Part shown: in pieces, positions 1 through 8,489 of the stretch
Position numbering within the stretch: the first letter of the stretch is position 1
Layout of the letters: each line of letters opens with the position of its first letter
From: Ignavibacteria bacterium UBA2373
GTDB taxonomy: Bacteria > Bacteroidota > Ignavibacteria > Kapaibacteriales > UBA961
Direction of reading: 5' to 3'
Assembly: GCA_002344005.1 (NCBI GenBank)
Contig: DDTD01000007.1
Span: forward strand, 1-36,654
Length of the DNA: 36,654 nucleotides
Position numbers and translations under genes: made by a program
The notes under the pieces: generated by a model
Seen by the model: the letters and a program-made list of their open reading frames with translations, nothing else
The model's database searches: none
What the model was told of the DNA's origin: nothing

Positions 1-9
1 GACCAATCT

Positions 10-2034
10 TTAAACAAGTTCTATGCTAAATATACTTGGTGCAAATGTACTCTGTGTTTGTGCATTTCGCACTTGAAGCTGATATTGTCCTACGGGGATA
101 CTATTGAGATCTATCGTTTGTTTATTGTGTATTTGATATATACCTATCTGACGACCATACATATCATACATCATCACATCATATATATCACTGCTTGCTT
201 GTACATCTTCAATTTCTATGGTCAATGTACCTTCACTCGGATTCGGATATGTGAGAATAAGTAAACCGAGAGTAGTATTTTCTTCTCTTTCTTCAATATT
301 TGTTGCTGATAATGGCATTTTCCAAACGCCACCGAAAAAAGCACCTGCATAGAGATATTGTTCACTGAATGCCAGCGCAAGGACATTGGTGTTCACCCGA
401 CCTTTATTTATTTCTTCCCAATTTTTTCCATTATCTGAGCTACGAAATATGCCATTGCTGGCACCTACATACAGATATTCACCATTAATTATGAGTGTAT
501 TAATATATTCATTGTCAAAAGCTCGGGCTGTTTCTTCCCAATTCTCTCCTTGATTTGAACTACGATATACCCCATTGGCAGCACCTGCATAAATATATTG
601 TCCATCCATCGCGAGATCTGTAACATCAATATCTTCAATACCTTTATTTATTTTTTCCCAATTATCACCATTATCTGTGCTACGATACACAGATTTATTC
701 TCTCCAATATATAAAATGCCATCAAATATGATAATGGCCTTAACACTTTCCCCTGTCAGCCCTTTATTTATTTTTTCCCAATTATCACCATTATCGTTAC
801 TACGATACACACCCTCATTTGTACCCATATACAGATTCTCATCTTTTATCGTGAGTGAATAAATAGTCCGACCTAACAACACTTTATTTATCTCTTCCCA
901 ATTATTTCCTTGATCTGAGCTACGATATATTCCCGCTCCAAAAGTACCTGCATAAAGATATTTTTTATCCATTGCGAGTACACTAACATTGATATTTGTT
1001 AGCCCATAATTCATTACTTCCCAATTTTTTCCCTGATTCGGACTACGAAATATTCCGTAATTTGTCCCTATATAGAGGTATGCATTCTCAACTATGATTG
1101 ATCTAATATCTATATTCGTCCACCAACCGCTAGTTCTCCAATTTTTCCCTTGATTCGAGCTAATGTATAAGCCACTATTCCTTGATCCTGCATACAGATA
1201 ATTGCCATTGAACACCAACGTGTGAAGAAAAGTATTATTCAGATTGGTAGCTTCCCAATTTGTTCCTTGATTAGCACTTCGATATACACCTCCACCCCAT
1301 GTACCGGCATAGATATACTCTCCATCAATAGCAAGTGAAGTAACATATGTATTTGTCAAACCAACATTCACTTTTTCCCAACTATTACCATTATCTGAAC
1401 TACGATACACACCATCCTCCCAAAAACAACCGGCATAGATATACTGTCCATCACTTGCGAGTTCATAAATATTGGGACTATTAAAACTGAGTTTTTCCCA
1501 ATTTTTTCCTTGATCTGAGCTACGATACAAGCTATCTGCGGCTGCATAAAGATATTGTCCATGAATCATCAGAGCTTTAAACAGTCTCTTCGGCAAACCT
1601 TTACTTATTTCTTCCCAATTTTTTCCTTGATTTGAACTACGGTACAAACCTGTTTCGGTGCCTGTGTATAAATATTCACCCTCAATCATGAGTAATTGAA
1701 TAAATTTATTCGGCAAACCTTTACTTATTTCCTCCCAATTACCCCCATTATTTGAGCTGCGATATATACCTCTGCCATTAGTTCCTGCATACACGTACCT
1801 ATCATCAATCTCAAAGGCATTAATATGTACATCTTTCAATCCTATGTTTACCCAATTATCCCCATTATTTGTACTGAAATATATACCCTCAGTCTCTGTA
1901 CCTGCGAACAGGTATTCATCTTGTGCTAATATACTTCTTACAATTCCTAAATATGGACCTTGTTGTTCCCACTGCGCTTGGGTATTTAATGAGCCAAGAA
2001 CAAAAATTATTATTAGTGATAGTACTTTTTTCAT
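10..2034 (-). CDS. T9SS-secreted Asp-box beta-propeller protein
   Basis: Predicted secreted or surface-attached protein of 674 residues. An N-terminal signal peptide (about residues 1-20) ends in Gln-Ala-Gln. The body holds 13 repeats of about 43 residues, each with an Asp-box-like motif of the form S-x-N/D-x-G-x-N-W followed by a YLYAGT-like strand, as in sortilin/BNR-type propellers. The C-terminal ~85 residues (TYPNPSEGTLTIEIED, then MYDMYGRQIG, then VGQYQLQV) form a T9SS type A sorting domain. The molecular function is unknown; such propellers usually bind ligands or glycans. The ATG lies only 2 bases after the stop of the upstream gene, so the two are probably co-transcribed. The repeats are also similar at DNA level (period about 129 bases), which suggests recent internal duplication. 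The fold call is confident, the role is not. Confidence 0.9.
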   Translation of the reverse strand: MKKVLSLIIIFVLGSLNTQAQWEQQGPYLGIVRSILAQDEYLFAGTETEGIYFSTNNGDNWVNIGLKDVHINAFEIDDRYVYAGTNGRGIYRSSNNGGNWEEISKGLPNKFIQLLMIEGEYLYTGTETGLYRSSNQGKNWEEISKGLPKRLFKALMIHGQYLYAAADSLYRSSDQGKNWEKLSFNSPNIYELASDGQYIYAGCFWEDGVYRSSDNGNSWEKVNVGLTNTYVTSLAIDGEYIYAGTWGGGVYRSANQGTNWEATNLNNTFLHTLVFNGNYLYAGSRNSGLYISSNQGKNWRTSGWWTNIDIRSIIVENAYLYIGTNYGIFRSPNQGKNWEVMNYGLTNINVSVLAMDKKYLYAGTFGAGIYRSSDQGNNWEEINKVLLGRTIYSLTIKDENLYMGTNEGVYRSNDNGDNWEKINKGLTGESVKAIIIFDGILYIGENKSVYRSTDNGDNWEKINKGIEDIDVTDLAMDGQYIYAGAANGVYRSSNQGENWEETARAFDNEYINTLIINGEYLYVGASNGIFRSSDNGKNWEEINKGRVNTNVLALAFSEQYLYAGAFFGGVWKMPLSATNIEEREENTTLGLLILTYPNPSEGTLTIEIEDVQASSDIYDVMMYDMYGRQIGIYQIHNKQTIDLNSIPVGQYQLQVRNAQTQSTFAPSIFSIELV
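22..259 (-). repeat. Direct repeat copy A (sorting-domain segment)
   Basis: This is copy A of a 238-base segment that recurs gaplessly at 2046-2283, with about 10 mismatches counted by eye (roughly 96% identity). It encodes most of the T9SS sorting domain of the propeller gene. Identity falls away sharply just outside the segment, which suggests recent duplication or gene conversion. Confidence 0.9.
400..1890 (-). repeat. Internal coding repeats, 13 x ~129 bases
   Basis: On the plus strand the motif ttcccaatt, followed by a variable tttcc/tcacc-rich stretch and ctacga, recurs about every 129 bases. It corresponds to the 13 Asp-box units of the propeller protein. Some neighbouring units are close in DNA sequence, for example those near 650-700 and 770-820. 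The unit length is not perfectly constant. Confidence 0.85.
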
Positions 2035-2036
2035 AT

Positions 2037-4832
2037 TTACCTCATTATGCTAAATATACTTGGTGCAAATATACTCTGTGTTTGTGCATTCCGAACTTGA
2101 AGCTGATATTGTCCTACGGGGATAGTATTAACATCTATCGTTTGTTTATTGTGTATTTGATATATACCTATCTGACGACCATACATATCATACATCACCA
2201 CATCATATATATCACTGCTTGCATGTGCATCTTCAATTTCTATGGTCAATGTACCTTCACTCGGATTCGGATATGTGCGAATACGTGTGCTGAGGGGATT
2301 GTTCAAATTATCATCAATCGCACTTGGTAATTGTCCGCGACCAAACCATAATGATTCATTAAAACAATCAGTACCTTGTGCATCTGATTCAAACATAATC
2401 TTCACGCTATCGGTTTTGTCCATTGTCGGCTCAAAACACACCATTTTGGCAAAATACTCTCCGCCGGGTTGTACTTTAAAAGGAAAAGTCATTGTTGAGG
2501 TAAATGGTAAACGAATGCCTGTGATACCCGTTACCATCAATGTATCCGTACCCTTATTCACAATACGTATCCCATCGGCAGTACCCACAGATTTACATTT
2601 TTTCGTGTTCACCAGCACATCGCCCGCATTCCATATTTTTTCAACGTCAATACATGGGCGCACACCACGACCTTTTACCGGAGATTGCAAGACGAAGCAA
2701 TTTGTTTGTACTATGAGAGTATCTATGGTAAGCTCTGCATCATCATCACTTTTACCTTCTTTTATCGGCGTAAAATCGAGTGTCACAGCAACCGATTGCC
2801 CGGGCTTCACTGTCAATGGCGAGGGAAAAGTATTGGTAATTTTATACTGTTTATTCGCAGCAAGCGAAATTTTATTAATGATTATGTCATTCGTTCCTTT
2901 ATTATTAATTTTTATTTCCATAGTCTTTGATGTACCAAGGCGGACTTTACCAAATTGGTTTATTGAGGGCTCTATGTCAATCTTGTCCGCGCTGTACTTA
3001 ACGGTATCATACGAGTAATTATCTGCCTGATCATTGAGAATAATTATGGCATAAGCATCTTTTGTTTTATCAATAACACGAAGTTCATATTGAGCTCGCG
3101 TTACTTTGGGTTCACGTGTGAGTGTTTGCGGAGATACTAATGTAAGAGCATAATTAACGCTTACCGATGTACGCAAAGCAATCCCCATAATGCCTGTGTC
3201 TTCTTGCAAAGAATCTTGTCCTTGTGCAGCCGATGTTCCCACACGCGAATCTTTGACTAATTCTGTTGCTTCGCAAATATAATCACCACACGATGCGGTT
3301 TTTGTTATTTGTGGGGCAACAGTATCAAATACTGAAAGATTACGAAAACCCATAGCAGCGGGCCATCCATAACCTGCAAAGTTACTGAAGCCGTAAATAT
3401 AACCGCCAAAACGTGTATTTGCCTGTATTGAATGATGCCCGGGCGTAGCAAATTGTAAATGTCCCCAATAATAATTTGAACCGGGGATACGATTCAATAA
3501 AATTTGCGGATATTTTTTGTAAAGAGTATCGCCATCAAACACAATTGACCGTAATTTCTTTTGACTTGGATCTACTTTTGGGTCATCGCCTTCAGCTATA
3601 ATACCAAACCAGTTTTTATTAAAGGCGGCATTAGCAGGAGTTTGAAATATTGCAGAATTGACATATTGTTCTACGGGTGTTAGCACAATCATAAATGGGT
3701 CAAATTCATCACCATTATCCCAATTGTCAGAATACGCATACTGACATATCATAATCGGCTTATTGGACTTCCAGACCGAAACACCACGAATACCTTCGGT
3801 TTCACCTCTGCCGTTCCAATAATTAAAATCTTCCCAAAAATCACCTGCTTTCGCTAATGTTATTTTTCGGCGACCAAGCTCAGTGCCTTCTTTTTTATCC
3901 ATATATACCATATCTACGACAGTACTATCCTGCGCAGCGACGACACGGAAAAAATCGCCTTTATTGTCGCGTGCAAATTCAACCGAATAAAAAGTTTTGC
4001 CCCATGCCGTTACAGGCGGCATCATTTCTACAATGTGGTCTCGACCATTTTGTGCATTAGTTGGAATAATTACTCGTTGATGGAAGGAAATAAGCCCAAT
4101 CGGTTTATCCCCTGTTATGCTGCTGCCGCTAAGGTCAAATCCACCTTGTGTAGTTCCATCGCCCATAACACTATACGTATCGCCTTTATCAAGAATAACT
4201 GACCATTTATCGCCTATTCTGCGTTTTTTAACGGTTGTGGCAACAGATTTTCCTTTCCCTTTGAGTTCTATGCTTACCTTGGTTTGATCTTCTTTCGCAA
4301 TAATGGTAAAACCCGTTTTCCATGGTCTTACTTCTGCAAAATCATAATAGCTGTTATGAATATATTTTGTGCCCCATACATTGGTTGGGATAGCGAGATA
4401 GCCATCGGAACTCACAGTCTTTGCATTAAGGACATAGACGGATATTGGTTGCGGAGCTGAAATACGAATACCGTGCTTCACTATTTCTTCACTTTTCCAA
4501 ATTTCCCATGCCCAATTGGCTGTTTGCTTTAATGAAGAGAAAGTGACAACTTTGTTAGCTTTTAATAGTTCAGTACGTTTAAAACCGAAACCCGGTGCCT
4601 CGATTGTTACTTCCGTATCATACATTGATGTCACATAAAATTCGAGAGCGTTTACCGGTTGTTGTGGGTCATCATTCCCCGGCACGGCAAGCCAAAACTC
4701 AGTGCCTTGTGCAGAATTTTGAAATAACTCCGTAGGGAAATTTTGGGCTGTGAGGGAAGAAAATAGAGAAAAATAGGTGACGATGACAAAAAATGATGTC
4801 ATCATCATACGAGTAAAAGGGAGAAAACACAT
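2037..4832 (-). CDS. IgGFc-binding-domain/Ig-like T9SS cargo protein
   Basis: Large exported protein (931 residues from the chosen start). The signal peptide ends near SSLTAQ (residues 25-30). The following ~450 residues (AQGTEFWLAVPGND onward, with PISVYVLNAK and YLAIPTNVWG) match the bacterial IgGFc_binding-type N-terminal domain. Next come two Ig-like segments of the choice-of-anchor-D/ASPM-SPD2-Hydin style (INQFGKVRLGTSKTMEIKI, then SVAVTLDFTP). The C-terminus is a T9SS sorting domain nearly identical to that of the downstream gene. The frame is open further upstream to 4985, but that would overlap umuC. ATG 4832 gives a good signal peptide, and ATG 4808 is an alternative. Surface adhesion or binding is a plausible role, unproven. 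No Shine-Dalgarno sequence is seen. Confidence 0.87.
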   Translation of the reverse strand: MCFLPFTRMMMTSFFVIVTYFSLFSSLTAQNFPTELFQNSAQGTEFWLAVPGNDDPQQPVNALEFYVTSMYDTEVTIEAPGFGFKRTELLKANKVVTFSSLKQTANWAWEIWKSEEIVKHGIRISAPQPISVYVLNAKTVSSDGYLAIPTNVWGTKYIHNSYYDFAEVRPWKTGFTIIAKEDQTKVSIELKGKGKSVATTVKKRRIGDKWSVILDKGDTYSVMGDGTTQGGFDLSGSSITGDKPIGLISFHQRVIIPTNAQNGRDHIVEMMPPVTAWGKTFYSVEFARDNKGDFFRVVAAQDSTVVDMVYMDKKEGTELGRRKITLAKAGDFWEDFNYWNGRGETEGIRGVSVWKSNKPIMICQYAYSDNWDNGDEFDPFMIVLTPVEQYVNSAIFQTPANAAFNKNWFGIIAEGDDPKVDPSQKKLRSIVFDGDTLYKKYPQILLNRIPGSNYYWGHLQFATPGHHSIQANTRFGGYIYGFSNFAGYGWPAAMGFRNLSVFDTVAPQITKTASCGDYICEATELVKDSRVGTSAAQGQDSLQEDTGIMGIALRTSVSVNYALTLVSPQTLTREPKVTRAQYELRVIDKTKDAYAIIILNDQADNYSYDTVKYSADKIDIEPSINQFGKVRLGTSKTMEIKINNKGTNDIIINKISLAANKQYKITNTFPSPLTVKPGQSVAVTLDFTPIKEGKSDDDAELTIDTLIVQTNCFVLQSPVKGRGVRPCIDVEKIWNAGDVLVNTKKCKSVGTADGIRIVNKGTDTLMVTGITGIRLPFTSTMTFPFKVQPGGEYFAKMVCFEPTMDKTDSVKIMFESDAQGTDCFNESLWFGRGQLPSAIDDNLNNPLSTRIRTYPNPSEGTLTIEIEDAHASSDIYDVVMYDMYGRQIGIYQIHNKQTIDVNTIPVGQYQLQVRNAQTQSIFAPSIFSIMR
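2046..2283 (-). repeat. Direct repeat copy B (sorting-domain segment)
   Basis: Partner of the segment at 22-259 (offset 2024 bases, no gaps). It encodes the sorting domain of the IgGFc-binding-domain protein. Most differences are single substitutions, and both copies stay in frame. Confidence 0.9.
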
Positions 4833-4888
4833 AATTGTATTATAAAAAATTGAATAAAAAACAGAATTGTAAGATATGAGGCACTTGG

Positions 4889-6160
4889 TTATTTTGCATG
4901 ACATATAGGAATATCGTTGAATGATGAAATATATGATGGTGAACAGAGTGCGGCTTTCGACAACCATCGTCTTTGCACACCACATGAAGCCGGATACAGT
5001 GTTTTTTTTCCATATCTCATCACAATACTATCCATAGCTTTTATAGCATTGTGATAATGTTGCTTTGTGTATTTCGAGGGAAACAGCGAATGCTGCGCTG
5101 CATCTTCGGGACATAATCCTGTGAATATTACCCCTCCTTTTGCATAATGATATCCTTTTTTATAGATGGATTTCAATGCTTGTTGTGCTGTTTCTATGAT
5201 AAAAAGAGTATTATGCGAAGGAGGTATGATGGCTATCGTTTTTTCTTGAAAATATTGGGGCAAATCGTCTCTGAATCTATTTGTTCGAATAAAAACCGTG
5301 ATTGCGGATGCAACCAGACGATGTCGGCGCAATGAATATGCAGCAAAAGAAGCATATAAAGTAATGGCTTGCGACAATTCATCATAGTCTGTGAGCATTT
5401 TCCCAAAAGTTCTCGAATGCATTAGTGTTTTTCGAGCTGCTTGCAATGATGTAAGAGAAATACAAGAAATTCCACGCAATTCATAACATATTCTGAGACC
5501 AACAATCGAAAGATTTTTTTTAATCATCGCCTCATCGGCATCGCGTAACTGTCGTGCATTTTCAATACCTCGTGACAATAAAAATCGTGCATATCGCCTT
5601 CCTATTCCCCATACATCGCTACACGGTATGGATTCCAGCATGGCTTCATGGTCTTGAATATCTCTTTGCCAATCCACGATAGCATTGAAACTTTTATTCT
5701 TTTTAGCAATTTTATTGGCAATTTTAGCTAATGTTTTTGTCGGTGCAATGCCAATACTTGTAGGAATACCTGTCCATTGCATAATACGTTGCCGAATAGT
5801 ATGGCACCATTCGCGATAGTCTTTATCATCGGGACAATACACAAAAAATTCGTCTATGGAATATTGCTCACTATCTTCGCACAAAGAACGCACAGTTTCT
5901 CTGACGCGTCGCGACATATCCGCATATAATGAAAAATGAGAAGAGAATATGTGAACATTATATTTCCGAAAAATATGTTCCCATTGAAAAGCCGGCGCAC
6001 CCATGGGAATACCAATATCTTTTGCTTCTTGAGAGCGAGAAACCACACAACCGTCATTGCTGCTTAAAACAACAACCGGCTTACCTTCAAGCGATGGATT
6101 AAAAACCCGCTCGCATGACACAAAAAAATTGTTACAATCTATGAGAATAACCGATTTCAT
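4889..6160 (-). CDS. umuC: Y-family DNA polymerase V subunit UmuC
   Basis: Translesion DNA polymerase catalytic subunit, acting with processed UmuD at stalled forks during SOS mutagenesis. It is 423 residues long, close to the 422 of E. coli UmuC. The palm carboxylates are visible: Asp8 in LIDCNNFF and Asp103/Glu104 in YSIDEFF. The helix-hairpin region (IPTSIGIAPTKTLAKIANK) and a C-terminal DUF4113-like end (LCSPSYISSFNDIP) are also present. ATG 6160 was chosen because it overlaps the umuD stop as ATGA and starts exactly at the family N-terminus; the frame is open 12 codons further up. The gene is intact and translationally coupled to umuD. Confidence 0.97.
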   Translation of the reverse strand: MKSVILIDCNNFFVSCERVFNPSLEGKPVVVLSSNDGCVVSRSQEAKDIGIPMGAPAFQWEHIFRKYNVHIFSSHFSLYADMSRRVRETVRSLCEDSEQYSIDEFFVYCPDDKDYREWCHTIRQRIMQWTGIPTSIGIAPTKTLAKIANKIAKKNKSFNAIVDWQRDIQDHEAMLESIPCSDVWGIGRRYARFLLSRGIENARQLRDADEAMIKKNLSIVGLRICYELRGISCISLTSLQAARKTLMHSRTFGKMLTDYDELSQAITLYASFAAYSLRRHRLVASAITVFIRTNRFRDDLPQYFQEKTIAIIPPSHNTLFIIETAQQALKSIYKKGYHYAKGGVIFTGLCPEDAAQHSLFPSKYTKQHYHNAIKAMDSIVMRYGKKTLYPASCGVQRRWLSKAALCSPSYISSFNDIPICHAK

Positions 6161-6594
6161 CGCAAACCATTGATACAATTTGTTGCAACACCCCACAAAG
6201 TGATAGTTTCATCAATTTCAATGGGCACATAATCTTTATTCGCAGCAACCAGTAGATGCTTTTTTCCTTGTATGCGATATATTTTCACTAAAAATTCACC
6301 ATCAACAACAGCAATTACAGTATTGCCGTCCGCAGGTTCAAGAGATTTATCCACAACAAGAATAGAACCATCGTAGATACCCATATCACGCATGGAATCT
6401 CCTCTGACTCGCAATAAAAATGTTGAAGTTTTATTCTGCACCAAATATTCATTTAAATCTAAAACCGATTCCACAAATTCCTCTGCCGGCAAAGGAAAAC
6501 CCGCAGATACCGATGATGCAAATAAAGGTAAGTCAAGGTGTGTTCTTAATTCAAAAGGTATGATTTCCACCCATGCTTCGGAAGTATTTTTCAT
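6157..6594 (-). CDS. umuD: Polymerase V accessory protein UmuD
   Basis: LexA/UmuD-type serine-lysine autoprotease of 145 residues. RecA-stimulated self-cleavage gives UmuD', the partner of UmuC. The cleavage site appears to be Ala31-Gly32 in SVSAGFPLP. The nucleophile is Ser67 in GDSMRDMG and the general base Lys104 in FLVKIYR, a spacing of 37 residues, the same as Ser60-Lys97 in E. coli. The frame is open to 6693, but the upstream part has no family similarity and would place the candidate operator at 6623-6642 inside the gene, so ATG 6594 is preferred. It precedes umuC with an ATGA overlap. SOS regulation is likely from family knowledge, and the operator is a prediction. Confidence 0.96.
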   Translation of the reverse strand: MKNTSEAWVEIIPFELRTHLDLPLFASSVSAGFPLPAEEFVESVLDLNEYLVQNKTSTFLLRVRGDSMRDMGIYDGSILVVDKSLEPADGNTVIAVVDGEFLVKIYRIQGKKHLLVAANKDYVPIEIDETITLWGVATNCINGLR

Positions 6595-6622
6595 ATTTTT
6601 TTGTTTGATGTCTGATTTTTGT

Positions 6623-6642
6623 CTGCAATATACTGCAATATA
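6623..6642 (-). promoter_or_regulatory. Candidate SOS operator upstream of umuD
   Basis: There is an exact tandem duplication of the 10-mer ctgcaatata (6623-6632 and 6633-6642), which also contains the dyad TGCA-N6-TGCA (6624-6637). It ends 28 bases upstream of the umuD ATG, where a promoter would lie; read on the minus strand it gives TATATTGC, close to a TAnnTTTG -7 box. Position and symmetry fit a LexA-like repressor site, but no LexA box is established for this lineage. Confidence 0.45.
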
Positions 6643-7053
6643 TAGAAACACATTCAGCATTGCGGACAATGGAATGTACACCGTACTATCCACACATCTG
6701 ATGATTTGTGTTTTTCAAATCCTCATAACAAGAATATCATTCGTGAAAATCTTTGAAATCACAGTAACATTCTTGTCGGCTTATCACTCACACAGGGGAC
6801 TTATGTGCTAAGATATTCGTGAATTAATCATAATATCACGTTGCAAAAACTATAAGGCTGCACAGCAATACACCCGAGTGTTTCCCAATCGAAAAGACAC
6901 AAAAAGTATGGCAATGTTACAGACTTGCAATCGTACACCAAACACTCTTGCAATGAACGAGTGGGAACTGTATTCGCACCCACAAGAACTGTTTTGTATG
7001 TGCGGTTTAACAAAGTTATGCGAGTTATGTTCGGTCATTTCTCTCATCTCTCG
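6643..7053. other. Gene-free divergent intergenic region
   Basis: This stretch lies between the umuDC promoter area and the nuoF promoter. Short open frames occur on both strands, but none has a recognisable protein signature, and they overlap one another in low-complexity fashion. No tRNA, riboswitch, hairpin terminator or long repeat was recognised. Most likely it is regulatory or spacer DNA. Confidence 0.6.
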
Positions 7054-7061
7054 TATTTTTG
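7054..7061 (+). promoter_or_regulatory. Candidate -7 box for nuoF
   Basis: The sequence TATTTTTG matches the Bacteroidota -7 consensus TAnnTTTG and lies 33 bases before the nuoF ATG. The -33 element is weak: only a TTCGG-like stretch is at the expected distance. Confidence 0.5.
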
Positions 7062-7094
7062 CCAAAGTTATTAACTGAATCAAAGGAAAAAGAT

Positions 7095-8426
7095 ATGTAT
7101 AATACACTTCCCCATCTTGTTTTACCCCAGATACCCAATCTGCATGAGATCGATGTCTATCGAGCCAATGGCGGCTATGATGCTTATCGTCAAGTTATTA
7201 CAATGACGCAAGACGAGGTCATCAATGAGGTAAAAAAATCAGGATTGCGCGGTCGCGGCGGTGCTTGTTTTTCTACCGGATTGAAATGGAGTTTCATGCC
7301 TAAGGGCAATGATAAACCCAAATACCTTGCCATTAATGGTGATGAATCGGAGCCCGGATCATTCAAAGACCGACAAATTTTTGAGTATAATCCCCATCAA
7401 CTTATCGAAGGCATCATGATTGCCGGCTATGCGATGGGTATATCGAAAGCATATATTTATATACGCGGCGAATATCATAAATGGGTTGATATGATGGAAG
7501 CAGCGGTGCGCCAAGCATACGATAAAGGTATGATAGGCGATGCAATGAAAAAGACATTCAACCATAATTATTCCATTGATATATATGTGCATAAAGGAGC
7601 AGGAGCATATATCTGCGGTGAGGAAACATCACTCATGAATTCTCTTGAAGGCGACCGAGCATATCCGCGCTTTAAGCCCCCTTTTCCGGCACAAAAAGGT
7701 TTATGGGGTATGCCCACCACGATTAATAATGTGGAAACATTGGCAACAGTGCCCCCAATCATTAAAATCGGCGCGGAAGCATATTCGAAAATCGGTGCAG
7801 AAAAACATCCGGGTACATTGCTGTATGGTATAAGCGGTCATGTGAATAAACCGGGTGTGTATGAATTACCAACGGGCACATTACTTACGGATATTATTTA
7901 CAATGTATGCGGCGGCGTTCCGGGCAATAAAAAGATTAAAGCAATTATTCCGGGCGGCAGTTCTATGCCCCCATTGCGTGGTGACCGTATTGAGGGTGTG
8001 CGGATGGATAATGAGTCTTTGCGTGAGCATGGTTCTTATATCGGCACAGCAGGCATTATGGTTATGGATGAAGATACCGACTTGGTCAAAGTGCTTTTAC
8101 GCATTACTCGCTTCTATCATCATGAATCATGCGGACAATGTACGCCATGCCGTGAGGGTTGCGGATGGATGGAAAAAATTCTCCATCGCCTTGACCATGG
8201 TGATGCAACAATGAAAGATATTGATTTGCTCTATTCCGTAGCGGGCAATATTGAAGGCAATACTATATGCGCTTTGGGTGATGCTGCGGCGTGGCCTGTG
8301 CGTGGCTTCATCAAGTTATTCCGCGATGAATTTGAGAAAAAGGTAAAGTCAAATCGCGAATTTGTCTCTATGAATGTGGTTCATGGCAGAGTCAATACAA
8401 TGTCGGATTTAGTAGTTCTTAATTGA
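7095..8426 (+). CDS. nuoF: NADH-quinone oxidoreductase subunit F
   Basis: Complex I peripheral-arm subunit of 443 residues that binds NADH and FMN and takes the hydride from NADH. Visible motifs are the FMN/NADH loop GRGGACFSTGLKW (residues 53-65), GAGAYICGEETSL (168-180), an SLBB-type segment near 245-330, and the N3 [4Fe-4S] ligands Cys346, Cys349, Cys352 (SCGQCTPCREGC) and Cys392 (NTICALGD). ATG 7095 is preceded by aaaggaa at 7082-7088; the frame is open 12 codons further up, without a domain match. nuoE and nuoG are not beside it, and nuoLMN lie 14 kb away on the other strand, so the complex I genes are dispersed. A terminator follows the stop. Confidence 0.97.
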   Translation: MYNTLPHLVLPQIPNLHEIDVYRANGGYDAYRQVITMTQDEVINEVKKSGLRGRGGACFSTGLKWSFMPKGNDKPKYLAINGDESEPGSFKDRQIFEYNPHQLIEGIMIAGYAMGISKAYIYIRGEYHKWVDMMEAAVRQAYDKGMIGDAMKKTFNHNYSIDIYVHKGAGAYICGEETSLMNSLEGDRAYPRFKPPFPAQKGLWGMPTTINNVETLATVPPIIKIGAEAYSKIGAEKHPGTLLYGISGHVNKPGVYELPTGTLLTDIIYNVCGGVPGNKKIKAIIPGGSSMPPLRGDRIEGVRMDNESLREHGSYIGTAGIMVMDEDTDLVKVLLRITRFYHHESCGQCTPCREGCGWMEKILHRLDHGDATMKDIDLLYSVAGNIEGNTICALGDAAAWPVRGFIKLFRDEFEKKVKSNREFVSMNVVHGRVNTMSDLVVLN

Positions 8427-8446
8427 TTCTTGACTTTCTATTTTAT

Positions 8447-8478
8447 AAGCTCGATGAAAATCATCGGGCTTTTTTTTT
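8447..8478 (+). terminator. Rho-independent terminator after nuoF
   Basis: A 10-bp stem (8447-8456 with 8462-8471, one G-T mismatch) with a 5-base loop is followed by a run of T to 8478. It starts 20 bases past the nuoF stop and ends 11 bases before the nadD ATG. Confidence 0.85.
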
Positions 8479-8489
8479 ATCCTGATGAC

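Noticed and set aside
2242..3018. A 258-codon plus-strand frame opposite the IgGFc-binding-domain gene
   Set aside because: It is antisense to a gene with clear domains and has no recognisable features; a frame shadow.
6157..6594. UmuD Ala-Gly cleavage site as an anomaly versus Cys-Gly in E. coli
   Set aside because: Ala-Gly is the common form in LexA and many plasmid UmuD relatives, so it is ordinary.
6828..7107. Overlapping short open frames on both strands in the umuD-nuoF gap, up to 85 codons
   Set aside because: No family motif, no ribosome site, mutually overlapping frames and overlap with the nuoF promoter box; treated as chance.
7568..7762. Minus-strand frames within nuoF and similar antisense frames within ffh, nuoL and nuoM
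   Set aside because: They come from codon bias of the real genes and carry no signatures.
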